Assembly (NCBI GenBank): GCA_030686995.1
Contig: JARVZY010002414.1
Location: 1-64,000 of the forward strand
From: Artemisia argyi
Taxonomy: Eukaryota > Streptophyta > Magnoliopsida > Asterales > Asteraceae
Reading direction: 5' to 3'
Length of the DNA: 64,000 nt
The translations under genes were made by a program, and so were the position numbers. Positions 22,902 to 36,846 of this stretch are shown here, one piece after another (the stretch's first letter is position 1; every line of letters begins with the position of its first letter). The notes below the pieces were generated by a model that searched no databases, was not told the origin of the DNA, and saw nothing but the letters and a program-made list of their open reading frames with translations.

Positions 22902-24406
22902 TGACTCCTCCTAAACCAACCAGTCAACCAGGTGCAGTTGATAGGCCCACCTAGGAGAAAGTGCAAGGTATATTAACCGTGGAAATATAGGGAAATCCCC
23001 GGGTCGTTAAGTCCCAACGAGATTGAAATTGTATTTTGAACGATTAAGGGAATGAGTGGTACTGAGGACAGTAACCAAAGATTAAGTGGGTTTGGATTAT
23101 ACTACTGATATTATTTGGATAACAATATAAAACAGGCACAATAAACAGCTATGTATATACGTTTAACTGAAATGTAAACAAATACGTATGCGTACTGAGG
23201 AAAAGGTGAGTTTTAAGGAAAAATAAACTACAGGGGTTAAAAATGAAAATTCTATAAAATCAAACTTAAAAGAAAATTAAAGTAAAAAGAAAATTATTTT
23301 TTAGATTATTTTATTATTTATTATTAATTATTTAATTAAAAACTATTTAACTATATAATTTAAAACTAATTTAAATTAACCTAAAAATGATAAATACTAC
23401 AAATTAAACTAAGAACTTGCAAAAATAATTTCTAAACCTTAAAATGAACTTGAAGAAAGTATAAAAAATAAAAATAAATATTTTTGTCCTTTTATGAGTT
23501 TTATATTAATTATAAACTATTTAACTTAATTAAACTAATTAAAATATATTAAGTTACTAATAATACTAAATTAACTTAGAAAATTATGGAAAAATTTATA
23601 AAACTATTTAACCATCACAGGAATCCTACAAAATTATAAAAACTTCTAAAAATTATATTTAGACTAATTTATTAATTAATTATCTTTTAATTAACTTAAA
23701 TCTAATCTAAATAATTAAAATAAGAAAAATGGAAAATGAATAGTAGAAATTATAAATCTATTTTCTAAAAGTCTTCACTAATTTATAAAACTTAGAAAAA
23801 TTATAAAAACCAACTGTTGTTAATTAAAATTTAAGAAAACTAATTAATTACTAATATTAATTATTTAATTATTTAAACTACTTTTAATTCTAATAATTAG
23901 TAAACTGTTTAGGAAAAATCTAAGAAAATTATTTTAAATACTTAAAGGTACTAGGAAATTAAGAAAATTATAAAAATGGAAAAGTGCTTATTAATAAGCT
24001 AAAAGGAAAATTAAATAGATAATTTCTATTAAATAGAAGCTATCACTATAATTAAGTTTGGCTTTTTCTGGTTTTTCTTTTATAGAACAATTAAAATACA
24101 TAAATTATGAAACTTTTACAAAGACAACTAATTTAGAAACCAAGAATAAGCACTGTGAGTGCTTATTAGCTTATACAGTTGACTTAGTTTGACCAAATCA
24201 AGAAATGAGCTCAAATGGACTTATGTGGGGTCCACTAAGGTATTTTCTGGTTACACTGAGTTAGTTGGACTTGAATAAGCTAGAATTGATGAGATTAGCT
24301 CATGGGATAAGCTAAAAAGCTACAATAAGCAACTGCTTATTGGGGTTCTGGGTCAGAAATGGGACAACCTTCAAGTGCAATTCCAAGTGGGGTCCACTGG
24401 TGCACA
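22902..24406 (-). mobile_element. 3' LTR of Athila-like element, distal part
   Basis: This corresponds to 50358-51841 of the 5' LTR. It begins TGACTCCTCCTAAACC on the + strand and contains the AT-rich zone (about 23270-23980). A hairpin AATAAGCAC/GTGCTTATT lies at 24145-24153 and 24159-24167. It is interrupted after GCACA (24402-24406). Confidence 0.9.
24402..24406 (+). repeat. Target-site duplication GCACA (left)
   Basis: GCACA precedes TGTCACACCCCC and recurs at 40373-40377 after the last LTR. The uninterrupted target is seen in the sister LTR near 51836. Confidence 0.9.
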
Positions 24407-27400
24407 TGTCACACCCCCAATTCATGGTTGCAGCGGAATTCGAACTGGGTGTTACTTGACGGCACAATAGTCACAATAATAGAAAACGAACTCCAATTGA
24501 GTCGTTTTAAAAGATGTATCATTCAAATTATATAAATATCAGAGGTTACAAAATGAGGTCCCAATTGGTTCCATGTTTACAAATCACATTAAGTGAGTTT
24601 TTGAATGATAATAAAATTTATAGCCCTCTTGAACATCCGTGCCCTTCCGTGCCATCCTTGATCGTCATGAACCTGAAATACATGCTTGAGAGGTCAACAC
24701 AAAGGTTGAGTGATATTCATAGAGTTTGTTAAATCATTTGAACACAAAGTGTTGGTAGTAAATCGTTGAACACAATAATCGTAGTGTTTGTAGTTAAATC
24801 GTTTGAACACAATAATCGTAGTGTGAGCTATAGACTCACACCAATATTTGGAAAACAATGATGGGCTACGTTGTTATATGCCCGGAAAGGTTATTATACA
24901 CTAAGCTTATGACACCATAACGTTAACGTGTACCAATATCGATCGGCAGATTTATCCCGGTAGGTACTTTGCTAACATACCTAAATCTCAAATATTAATG
25001 CATTTGTTTGAACTTAGTCAATACAAATGGGATTCGTCAATCCCAATAGGCCTATTCACAATATTTGCGCTCACTATTGCTAGTGATTAAATGGTTCATA
25101 ATAAGGGATCTCGGTTTAGCAAGGTTGTTACTTAGTGATAATAAAACATAGTCGAATAGCATACAGTAGAAAGCATTGTGTTCGAGTAGAAAATAATAGC
25201 ATGTATTCCCCCCAAGGGTTTGTAAAACATTGAAGTAATGTAAAGTGGGGCTATGAACTCACCTTAAGTTAAGATAGCAAGTAATGAATGTAACGGTTGA
25301 ATCGTGTAGGTTTTTACGAGCAACCTATAATAGAATGTCGCGACTTAGGATCGGAGTAAAGACTATGAAGTAGTGCCTATATATATATCTTGCATTATAG
25401 TCCATGATGTGGTATGATGTATATTGTTTGTCCTTGAAAGAAAAGATTCATGAAACATGTATGTTTTGTATATCGTTTACTACCGTTCGGGCCGACATAA
25501 TTCAGAAGTCATGTTAGTAAGCGTTCGAGGAGCCAGGACACTTTAATTCGTAAATCCAAAACTCAACTCGACGGCTTACATAATGAACTCCTCACATGAG
25601 GCTCCCTACTATTGTAGTAGTTGATGAAATATATAAGTTTTGATCCGAAAAGTTACATGTCCGATATTTGAATAAACTTAGGAAAGTTTATTAGTACATG
25701 AAGATTGTTATTAGGGGTAGTTTCATAAGTCTTGAATGACCATTTTCTCTTGGTAATATCTCATGGTTTCCTTTTAGGTGAAGTAGATCCAAATTGCTTG
25801 TTCATGTTATCGCCTAATTCATTGTTTCATGTTTACGCCTATGTAAGTTGTTATAGTCATTTCGTCATGGCCTAGCCATGACCTTTAGTCCTTGTTCCAA
25901 GGTCATGAGACACAACCTTGGCTCTAGCCATGGTGGTGGTCTTGATTATAGGTCATAAGACCTCTTGTTCCATTTAAAGTATAACCATAATCTAGTGACT
26001 TTGGTCTAAAAATGGGCTGTTTAGAATTTGAAGAATTTTATCACTCGGAAAGCGTTTTTAGGTCTCGAGCTTCTTTGTTCCTGAACGAAAACGTCGTTTC
26101 GGACAACTTTCATGTTTTAACTTTTTGATGAATCGGACCAGAAGTGGGACTTTCAAAACCCAAATTTGATCAGGAAGCTATTTGGCAGTTTTGCCGGAAA
26201 TCTTTGGTAATTTCAAATCGTCATAACTTTTGACTCGTATACTCGTTTTGGGTGGTTCAAATTGCTATGGTTTCCTTGTTAAGTCCTCTACTGTAATATG
26301 TAATGATCCAACATCATATTTTTACCATTTTGATCAGGTCTTACCAAGAAAGTCACTAGTTTACTTGTTTTAGTAACTTATCTTGTCAATCAATAACAAT
26401 AACTTGTTTTGCTCACTTTTATACATCATGGACATAACTACAAGACATAATATAGCAAGAATAACATGTAAATAACATGAACATGATTATTTAACAAGAA
26501 TCAAGTTAGGGTTTGGCTCACAACTTTTGGCTTTCAAAGATGAAAGGAAGTTAACATGTAAGGATAGGACTTTGATAGACTTGCTTCAACCCTTTTTCAC
26601 TTCATGCAATCTTTCTACCCTTGGTATTCTTGAAAGATGGATTATGAAGGTTTAGGTGACTTGAGTGGATTCAAACTCAAGATAAATCACCAAGTATATG
26701 AGGTTATGGAAGTGTTTTGGTGAATGATATTCTAACTAGGGTTTCTACCTTGTTTAAGCTCTTGATTCTTTTGGATAATACTTGGAGTGAATTAGAAAAT
26801 GGAATGGTGTTTGTGTGTGTGTTGTGGACGTTCAAGGAGAGGCAAGGAGGCTTTATATGGCCTTGAGGAGGTTAGAAGTGTTGACTTGTCAACACTTGAT
26901 CACCAAGTTTAACACATGTTCTCATCTAAGGCCTCCTAGCATGAGATTGAGCCACATAGTGTGAATGCCCCCCCCCCTAGTGGCGGTTTCAAGACCTTGG
27001 AGAACAAGGGTTGGACTTTGGATGATATTATCCAAGATATCTAGTGTGTTTTGACTCCGAAAACTGCAAACCGTAAGTTGTTACGCCTCAAAACGTAAAA
27101 CCGGGTGTCGTAAAATTATGGAATTTGAAAGTATTGATAAACATGTCAATAAGTTCCATAATAAAATATAAAATGAGTGGTAGGTTCCATTTGGGTGTAA
27201 AACCCTGCTAAAAACTGGAAACACGGGTCTAAAACGCATAATTCGCGTAAAACGCTGAATATTGCGTAAAATTGAGAAAAGTAAAATGTTACTTTTCTAA
27301 TGTTATAAAAATGATTTAAAATGACTTATAATGTCTAGACTGGGCTCAGTCTAGTGTCGGTTGGTATTAAATGTCTTTTAGACATCAAACCGTAAGCCTA

Positions 27401-27943
27401 AAAATCACGAAATGACTTATAACATCAAGGGATGATTTTTGGTCAATGGAGGAGGGAAAATTATGTTGACTTTTTCTAATAATTTTGAAAACTCAAAATG
27501 TCTTAGAAACTCGTTTTGTGGTCTAACGGTTAATCGCCCATTCGGTTAAGCGTGCTCATGTGAGATTAGTACCGACATGGGTGACCTGCTGGGAAGTCTT
27601 TGGTCATGTTTTTCTCAGTCACGATTAATTCTCAAATAAATCATGAGTGTGTCAAACATTTTTCTGATGCGGGGTCACTTAACGCGGTCGAGTTTCATTG
27701 TACGTAGAATTTCTGATTGACGTTTTACCCTAAAACTTGTAATTCCGTGTAATTCCTTAATAACTTTCACGAAAATGAGCTTATGAATGTCAAACTTTTA
27801 ATTTGTCATGGAAATGATTTATCACTTCAGCCCAAGAAATAAAAATCAAGTTTCGGGAGAAATTTTCGGGAAAAATGAATAGTAAAAGTGAATAGTGAAA
27901 TTTTCCGAGAAAAGTAAATATCCTGAAAATGCGAATTGTTACA
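24407..27943 (-). repeat. LTR, left copy (3' LTR), 3,537 bp
   Basis: It reads TGTAACAATTCGC to GGGGGTGTGACA on the minus strand. It carries about eight private base differences relative to the other two copies, by eye (for example near 24571, 24739, 24957 and 27237). No coding frame is present. Confidence 0.9.
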
Positions 27944-28106
27944 GTCTCTACCCCTTACGGGGAACTTCGTCCCGAAGTTCTTTGTGTGTCATATGTTGGA
28001 GTGGTGTCGATAAAGATGTGTGGTTACTTATGAGGACCAAAGTCTGGAATTGCTAGTGATGTAGTTTGATTTGTCTCAGAATATGGTGTGTCAATAGAGA
28101 TTGATA

Positions 28107-28370
28107 ACATGGTTGAATATCAGTAGAGATCCATATAATAGTCGAATATCAAAGAAAATTGATATAGCAGTCGATTATTAATAGAAATTGATATAGTAGT
28201 TGTACAGAAATTGATATAGTTAAATATCAAAATGGAAATTGATATAGTTGTCAAGTATCAATAGCAATTGATATAACATTTGAACAACAATAGCAATTTA
28301 CATAGGAATCCAATAAATGGAAATTGATATAGTAGTGGAATATCAATGGAAATTGGGATAGTAATCGTAA
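28107..28370 (+). repeat. Degenerate ATTGATATAG repeat field
   Basis: The phrase AAATTGATATAGTAGTCG with AATATCAAT recurs about ten times with variable spacing. An identical field lies at about 34326-34589 in internal domain 2. Confidence 0.7.
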
Positions 28371-28465
28371 TCATAGTCTAGTAGGTAATCGGTTATTGTA
28401 CCTAGTGTTTATGTCATGGTTTGAAGCGATGTCGGTGAAAAGATAGGATTTCTTGTGGTGAATAT

Positions 28466-28561
28466 AATGTAGGTATCATGCCATACCCGAGCAATGTAAT
28501 GTAGGTATCAAGCCATACCCGAGCAATGTAATGTAGGTATCAAGCCATACCCGAGCAATGT
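28466..28561 (+). repeat. 32-bp tandem repeat, three units
   Basis: Units start at 28466, 28498 and 28530, with core GGTATCAAGCCATACCCGAG. They are repeated in internal domain 2 about 6,219 bp later. Confidence 0.85.
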
Positions 28562-29869
28562 AATGTAGGTTGACTTCATACTTATGTTATTTCGGATACA
28601 AATAAGCCCACTTGTTTATAATTCTTTATTTACATAGAGAGGCATCCCAAACAATGTAAATAGAGAAATATAAACTTATGGTTCGGTGATTTACAATTTC
28701 TTTATTTAAATGAAAAGGCATCCCAATCCATTCAAATAATTACAAATCATCCTACTTAAGAATTCCCAACACAACATTCATACTTAGTCGGTGAGTTACA
28801 AGGTAGTGTATTACGAGATGATACTGGTGTTTCCAAAAATACAAGATGAATATTCAAACTTGTAAAGCTGATAAGGGTGCTTGTGGTGTAACTATGGATG
28901 ATTTGAGCTTTAAAAGTGCATCAAGATCTGTTAATGAGCTTGTGGTTCCAACGGTTGTGAAGATAATGTTATGATATGTTGATGAACAAAAGTGTGTAGT
29001 GTATGCTTAACATTAATACTCTTAGGTATAGATGTTGAGTTTGTTTTGAAAATCTTAAGAGATTTTAAAAGTTTATGATGGAATGGTATCCTAAACAGGA
29101 TGGTACTTCTACAGGATGAAGAGAATAATTGGTAACTATCCCAAGATAGTAGTTTGGATTATCTCATAAATGAAAAATTTCAAGAATGAATTTGGATCAT
29201 ACAAATAAGGTGTTAAGATCTCGCTGAGTGGTAAGACACTATCGTGTCTCTAGATTGTTTTAATGTATTCTGGTGGTTTATCGTGTTCATGTAGGAAATC
29301 AACCTAAACATAACCCTAGTACAACTACTCTCAGTATTTGAAAATTTTAAGTCGAATATAGTTAGTCAGACTATATTCCACTGTCCCAAGGTTAAATATA
29401 GGTGACTAGTCTATATTTAGCCAAGGTTCGATAAAATTTTCAAATACCTAAACTAGGTATACTTTTGATATGTCCGTTGCTTTCGGGAAACTGTCCACTA
29501 AACAAAGGCGATGTCAAACCCTTAAGTTGCAAGTCCCGTCCATACAAGACTTGTAACATATGTTTTCATATTCCATTGCATAGAAGGTAGTAAGGGTAGA
29601 TACGTATGGAAAGGAAGTTTTAAGTAGTTCTAAAATAGAACATACTTGGCCAGGATCACGAACTTTTAATAATGAAGGTTTCATAAGAAAACTTTGATGA
29701 ATGTAGAGAAAGTTCAGCTTTTGTCGATGATGGATTAGTTTGTCCTTTAGAAATCTCATATTTCTTGTTTTGAAATCGATAGATTGTGACGGGTTTTTGA
29801 TATCATAAGAAATGATATTGATTATGTGATGGAATAATTCTAGAGACCATTTGCACAAAACACAAAGTC

Positions 29870-30112
29870 TCGGAAGTAGGTTAGACCATTGTGTAATTCA
29901 CAATGTCTGGGAAGTAGGTTAAACCGTTGTGTGACTCAAAACATTTGAGAAATGATTAAGACCATTGTATCATACAATGTCTTGGAAAATGAATGAGACC
30001 ATTGCATCTCACAATGTCTTGGAAAATGAATGAGACCATTGTATCTCACAATGTCTTGGAAAATGAATAAGACCATTGTATCCCACAATGTCTTGGAAAA
30101 TGAATGTTGGAG
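29870..30112 (+). repeat. About 37-bp tandem repeat with inverted core
   Basis: Five to six units carry GACCATTGTATCTCACAATG, followed by TCTTGGAAAATGAAT. Each CATTGT...ACAATG pair forms a small dyad. The field recurs in internal domain 2. Confidence 0.75.
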
Positions 30113-30199
30113 TAGGAACATGATTGGGAGAATGTAGTTGTGCCGAAATGCCATAGAATAGGCATACGCAGATATGTTTAGATAAAATGATTGAAAATA

Positions 30200-30480
30200 A
30201 ACCGAGTTTATATATCAATATACTAATATGTTCATGTAGCATAAAATGCCTAGTGTGTATATATCAATATACTTATATGTGTTCATGTAGCATAAAATGC
30301 TTAGTGTGTATATATCAATATACTTATATGTGTTCATGTAGCATAAAATGCTTACGGGGAAATGCTCAATTATGTTTAGGGTACATATATCAATATGCAA
30401 TTATGTTTGTGTAGCATAAAAATGTCTTCGGGGAAATGCTCAAAATGGGTATATATGAATATACTAACATGTTTGTGTAT
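30200..30480 (+). repeat. About 55-bp tandem repeat (ATATATCAATATAC...)
   Basis: Four to five units contain TATATCAATATACTTATATG and TGTAGCATAAAATGC. It is adjacent to the primer binding site end of the internal domain and recurs in domain 2. Confidence 0.75.
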
Positions 30481-30611
30481 CATAACATGCTTACTAAATC
30501 CATAATCGTCTGGAGGATGGAAGACACGGAGAGCGAAAGGCTATAAAATGTTTTTGCTTGTATGTGTGGTTATAGTTTAGGTCTCAATTAGACCCGTTTC
30601 TCTATAACCAT

Positions 30612-30624
30612 GGCTCTGGTACCA
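30612..30624 (-). promoter_or_regulatory. Primer binding site (tRNA-Met type), copy 1
   Basis: The minus-strand TGGTACCAGAGCC lies three bases (GAT) beyond the LTR terminus. It differs by one base (C for T) from the usual initiator-Met primer site of plant LTR elements. Confidence 0.8.
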
Positions 30625-30627
30625 ATC

Positions 30628-33600
30628 TGTCACACCCCCAATTCATGGTTGCAGCGGAATTCGAACTGGGTGTTACTTGACGGCACAATAGTCACAATAA
30701 TAGAAAACGAACTCCAATTGAGTCGTTTTAAAAGATGTATCATTCAAATTATATAAATATCAGAGGTTACAAAATGAGGTCCCAATTGGTTTCATGTTTA
30801 CAAATCACATTAAGTGAGTTTTTGAATGATAATAAAATTTATAGCCCTCTTGAACATCTGTGCCCTTCCGTGCCATCCTTGATCGTCATGAACCTGAAAT
30901 ACATGCTTGAGAGGTCAACACAAAGGTTGAGTGATATTCATAGAGTTTGTTAAATCGTTTGAACACAAAGTGTTGGTAGTAAATCGTTGAACACAATAAT
31001 CGTAGTGTTTGTAGTTAAATCGTTTGAACACAATAATCATAGTGTGAGCTATAGACTCACACCAATATTTGGAAAACAATGATGGGCTACGTTGTTATAT
31101 GCCCGGAAAGGTTATTATACACTAAGCTTATGACACCATAACGTTAACGTGTACCAATATCGATCGACAGATTTATCCCGGTAGGTACTTTGCTAACATA
31201 CCTAAATCTCAAATATTAATGCATTTGTTTGAACTTAGTCAATACAAATGGGATTCGTCAATCCCAATAGGCCTATTCACAATATTTGCGCTCACTATTG
31301 CTAGTGATTAAATGGTTCATAATAAGGGATCTCGGTTTAGCAAGGTTGTTACTTAGTGATAATAAAACATAGTCGAATAGCATACAGTAGAAAGCATTGT
31401 GTTCGAGTAGAAAATAATAGCATGTATTCCCCCCAAGGGTTTGTAAAACATTGAAGTAATGTAAAGTGGGGCTATGAACTCACCTTAAGTTAAGATAGCA
31501 AGTAATGAATGTAACGGTTGAATCGTGTAGGTTTTTACGAGCAACCTATAATAGAATGTCGCGACTTAGGATCGGAGTAAAGACTATGAAGTAGTGCCTA
31601 TATATATATCTTGCATTATAGTCCATGATGTGGTATGATGTATATTGTTTGTCCTTGAAAGAAAAGATTCATGAAACATGTATGTTTTGTATATCGTTTA
31701 CTACCGTTCGGGCCGACATAATTCAGAAGTCATGTTAGTAAGCGTTCGAGGAGCCAGGACACTTTAATTCGTAAATCCACAACTCAACTCGACGGCTTAC
31801 ATAATGAACTCCTCACATGAGGCTCCCTACTATTGTAGTAGTTGATGAAATATATAAGTTTTGATCCGAAAAGTTACATGTCCGATATTTGAATAAACTT
31901 AGGAAAGTTTATTAGTACATGAAGATTGTTATTAGGGGTAGTTTCATAAGTCTTGAATGACCATTTTCTCTTGGTAATATCTCATGGTTTCCTTTTAGGT
32001 GAAGTAGATCCAAATTGCTTGTTCATGTTATCGCCTAATTCATTGTTTCATGTTTACGCCTATGTAAGTTGTTATAGTCATTTCGTCATGGCCTAGCCAT
32101 GACCTTTAGTCCTTGTTCCAAGGTCATGAGACACAACCTTGGCTCTAGCCATGGTGTTGGTCTTGATTATAGGTCATAAGACCTCTTGTTCCATTTAAAG
32201 TATAACCATAATCTAGTGACTTTGGTCTAAAAATGGGCTGTTTAGAATTTGAAGAATTTTATCACTCGGAAAGCGTTTTTAGGTCTCGAGCTTCTTTGTT
32301 CCTGAACGAAAACGTCGTTTCGGACAACTTTCGTGTTTTAACTTTTTGATGAATCGGACCAGAAGTGGGACTTTCAAAACCCAAATTTGATCAGGAAGCT
32401 ATTTGGCAGTTTTGCCGGAAATCTTTGGTAATTTCAAATCGTCATAACTTTTGACTCGTATACTCGTTTTGGGTGGTTCAAATTGCTATGGTTTCCTTGT
32501 TAAGTCCTCTACTGTAATATGTAATGATCCAACATCATATTTTTACCATTTTGATCAGGTCTTACCAAGAAAGTCACTAGTTTACTTGTTTTAGTAACTT
32601 ATCTTGTCAATCAATAACAATAACTTGTTTTGCTCACTTTTATACATCATGGACATAACTACAAGACATAATATAGCAAGAATAACATGTAAATAACATG
32701 AACATGATTATTTAACAAGAATCAAGTTAGGGTTTGGCTCACAACTTTTGGCTTTCAAAGATGAAAGGAAGTTAACATGTAAGGATAGGACTTTGATAGA
32801 CTTGCTTCAACCCTTTTTCACTTCATGCAATCTTTCTACCCTTGGTATTCTTGAAAGATGGATTATGAAGGTTTAGGTGACTTGAGTGGATTCAAACTCA
32901 AGATAAATCACCAAGTATATGAGGTTATGGAAGTGTTTTGGTGAATGATATTCTAACTAGGGTTTCTACCTTGTTTAAGCTCTTGATTCTTTTGGATAAT
33001 ACTTGGAGTGAATTAGAAAATGGAATGGTGTTTGTGTGTGTGTTGTGGACGTTCAAGGAGAGGCAAGGAGGCTTTATATGGCCTTGAGGAGGTTAGAAGT
33101 GTTGACTTGTCAACACTTGATCACCAAGTTTAACACATGTTCTCATCTAAGGCCTCCTAGCATGAGATTGAGCCACATAGTGTGAATGCCCCCCCCTAGT
33201 GGCGGTTTCAAGACCTTGGAGAACAAGGGTTGGACTTTGGATGATATTATCCAAGATATCTAGTGTGTTTTGACTCCGAAAACTGCAAACCGTAAGTTGT
33301 TACGCCTCAAAACGTAAAACCGGGTGTCGTAAAATTATGGAATTTGAAAGTATTGATAAACATGTCAATAAGTTCCATAATAAAATATAAAATGAGTGGT
33401 AGGTTCCATTTGGGTGTAAAACCCTGCTAAAAACTGGAAACACGGGTCTAAAACGCGTAATTCGCGTAAAACGCTGAATATTGCGTAAAATTGAGAAAAG
33501 TAAAATGTTACTTTTCTAATGTTATAAAAATGATTTAAAATGACTTATAATGTCTAGACTGGGCTCAGTCTAGTGTCGGTTGGTATTAAATGTCTTTTAG

Positions 33601-34162
33601 ACATCAAACCGTAAGCCTAAAAATCACGAAATGACTTATAACATCAAGGGATGATTTTTGGTCAATGGAGGAGGGAAAATTATGTTGACTTTTTCTAATA
33701 ATTTTGAAAACTCAAAATGTCTTAGAAACTCGTTTTGTGGTCTAACGGTTAATCGCCCATTCGGTTAAGCGTGCTCATGTGAGATTAGTACCGACATGGG
33801 TGACCTGCTGGGAAGTCTTTGGTCATGTTTTTCTCAGTCACGATTAATTCTCAAATAAATCATGAGTGTGTCAAACATTTTTCTGATGCGGGGTCACTTA
33901 ACGCGGTCGAGTTTCATTGTACGTAGAATTTCTGATTGACGTTTTACCCTAAAACGTGTAATTCCGTGTAATTCCTTAATAACTTTCACGAAAATGAGCT
34001 TATGAATGTCAAACTTTTAATTTGTCATGGAAATGATTTATCACTTCAGCCCAAGAAATAAAAATCAAGTTTCGGGAGAAATTTTCGGGAAAAATGAATA
34101 GTAAAAGTGAATAGTGAAATTTTCCGAGAAAAGTAAATATCCTGAAAATGCGAATTGTTACA
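30628..34162 (-). repeat. LTR, middle copy, 3,535 bp
   Basis: This copy shares both termini and is flanked by an internal domain on each side, so it serves as the 3' LTR of one unit and the 5' LTR of the other. By eye it has only about two private differences (one in CATCTGTGCC near 30857, one in ATGGTGTTGG near 32156). Confidence 0.9.
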
Positions 34163-36846
34163 GTCTCTACCCCTTACGGGGAACTTCGTCCCGAAGTTCT
34201 TTGTGTGTCATATGTTGGAGTGGTGTCGATAAAGATGTGTGGTTACTTATGAGGACCAAAGTCTGGAATTGCTAGTGATGTAGTTTGATTTGTCTCAGAA
34301 TATGGTGTGTCAATAGAGATTGATAACATGGTTGAATATCAGTAGAGATCCATATAATAGTCGAATATCAAAGAAAATTGATATAGCAGTCGATTATTAA
34401 TAGAAATTGATATAGTAGTTGTACAGAAATTGATATAGTTAAATATCAAAATGGAAATTGATATAGTTGTCAAGTATCAATAGCAATTGATATAACATTT
34501 GAACAACAATAGCAATTTACATAGGAATCCAATAAATGGAAATTGATATAGTAGTGGAATATCAATGGAAATTGGGATAGTAATCGTAATCATAGTCTAG
34601 TAGGTAATCGGTTATTGTACCTAGTGTTTATGTCATGGTTTGAAGCGATGTCGGTGAAAAGATAGGATTTCTTGTGGTGAATATAATGTAGGTATCATGC
34701 CATACCCGAGCAATGTAATGTAGGTATCAAGCCATACCCGAGCAATGTAATGTAGGTATCAAGCCATACCCGAGCAATGTAATGTAGGTTGACTTCATAC
34801 TTATGTTATTTCGGATACAAATAAGCCCACTTGTTTATAATTCTTTATTTACATAGAGAGGCATCCCAAACAATGTAAATAGAGAAATATAAACTTATGG
34901 TTCGGTGATTTACAATTTCTTTATTTAAATGAAAAGGCATCCCAATCCATTCAAATAATTACAAATCATCCTACTTAAGAATTCCCAACACAACATTCAT
35001 ACTTAGTCGGTGAGTTACAAGGTAGTGTATTACGAGATGATACTGGTGTTTCCAAAAATACAAGATGAATATTCAAACTTGTAAAGCTGATAAGGGTGCT
35101 TGTGGTGTAACTATGGATGATTTGAGCTTTAAAAGTGCATCAAGATCTGTTAATGAGCTTGTGGTTCCAACGGTTGTGAAGATAATGTTATGATATGTTG
35201 ATGAACAAAAGTGTGTAGTGTATGCTTAACATTAATACTCTTAGGTATAGATGTTGAGTTTGTTTTGAAAATCTTAAGAGATTTTAAAAGTTTATGATGG
35301 AATGGTATCCTAAACAGGATGGTACTTCTACAGGATGAAGAGAATAATTGGTAACTATCCCAAGATAGTAGTTCGGATTATCTCATAAATGAAAATTTTC
35401 AAGAATGAATTTGGATCATACAAATAAGGTGTTAAGATCTCGCTGAGTGGTAAGACACTATCGTGTCTCTAGATTGTTTTAATGTATTCTGGTGGTTTAT
35501 CGTGTTCATGTAGGAAATCAACCTAAACATAACCCTAGTACAACTACTCTCAGTATTTGAAAATTTTAAGTCGAATATAGTTAGTCAGACTATATTCCAC
35601 TGTCCCAAGGTTAAATATAGGTGACTAGTCTATATTTAGCCAAGGTTCGATAAAATTTTCAAATACCTAAACTAGGTATACTTTTGATATGTCCGTTGCT
35701 TTCGGGAAACTGTCCACTAAACAAAGGCGATGTCAAACCCTTAAGTTGCAAGTCCCGTCCATACAAGACTTGTAACATATGTTTTCATATTCCATTGCAT
35801 AGAAGGTAGTAAGGGTAGATACGTATGGAAAGGAAGTTTTAAGTAGTTCTAAAATAGAACATACTTGGCCAGGATCACGAACTTTTAATAATGAAGGTTT
35901 CATAAGAAAACTTTGATGAATGTAGAGAAAGTTCAGCTTTTGTCGATGATGGATTAGTTTGTCCTTTAGAAATCTCATATTTCTTGTTTTGAAATCGATA
36001 GATTGTGACGGGTTTTTGATATCATAAGAAATGATATTGATTATGTGATGGAATAATTCTAGAGACCATTTGCACAAAACACAAAGTCTCGGAAGTAGGT
36101 TAGACCATTGTGTAATTCACAATGTCTGGGAAGTAGGTTAAACCGTTGTGTGACTCAAAACATTTGAGAAATGATTAAGACCATTGTATCATACAATGTC
36201 TTGGAAAATGAATGAGACCATTGCATCTCACAATGTCTTGGAAAATGAATGAGACCATTGTATCTCACAATGTCTTGGAAAATGAATAAGACCATTGTAT
36301 CCCACAATGTCTTGGAAAATGAATGTTGGAGTAGGAACATGATTGGGAGAATGTAGTTGTGCCGAAATGCCATAGAATAGGCATACGCAGATATGTTTAG
36401 ATAAAATGATTGAAAATAAACCGAGTTTATATATCAATATACTAATATGTTCATGTAGCATAAAATGCCTAGTGTGTATATATCAATATACTTATATGTG
36501 TTCATGTAGCATAAAATGCTTAGTGTGTATATATCAATATACTTATATGTGTTCATGTAGCATAAAATGCTTACGGGGAAATGCTCAATTATGTTTAGGG
36601 TACATATATCAATATGCAATTATGTTTGTGTAGCATAAAAATGTCTTCGGGGAAATGCTCAAAATGGGTATATATGAATATACTAACATGTTTGTGTATC
36701 ATAACATGCTTACTAAATCCATAATCGTCTGGAGGATGGAAGACACGGAGAGCGGAAGGCTATAAAATGTTTTTGCTTGTATGTGTGGTTATAGTTTAGG
36801 TCTCAATTAGACCCGTTTCTCTATAACCATGGCTCTGGTACCAATC
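34163..36846 (-). other. Internal domain 2 of the non-coding LTR element
   Basis: Its length is exactly that of domain 1 (2,684 bp). Only about three base differences were spotted (near 35374, 35396 and 36755). It carries the same repeat fields, hairpin, polypurine tract and primer site. Confidence 0.85.
36831..36843 (-). promoter_or_regulatory. Primer binding site (tRNA-Met type), copy 2
   Basis: Same TGGTACCAGAGCC on the minus strand, next to the rightmost LTR, which is the 5' LTR of the array. Confidence 0.8.

Larger units (their letters stand above)
27944..30627 (-). other. Internal domain 1 of the non-coding LTR element
   Basis: 2,684 bp lie between a polypurine tract (27944-27958, complement) and a primer binding site (30612-30624). 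No ORF resembles a retroelement protein. Next to the polypurine tract a perfect 8-bp hairpin GAACTTCG/CGAAGTTC lies at 27962-27969 and 27973-27980. Several tandem repeat fields occupy the domain. Confidence 0.85.

Noticed and set aside
29514..29858. 114-codon minus-strand frame repeated at 35733-36077
   Set aside because: It is identical in both internal domains only because those are near-identical duplicates. No domain and no independent conservation.
29870..30480. Regular 37- and 55-bp repeats resembling a CRISPR array
   Set aside because: Units are contiguous tandem repeats without unique spacers, in a plant retroelement.
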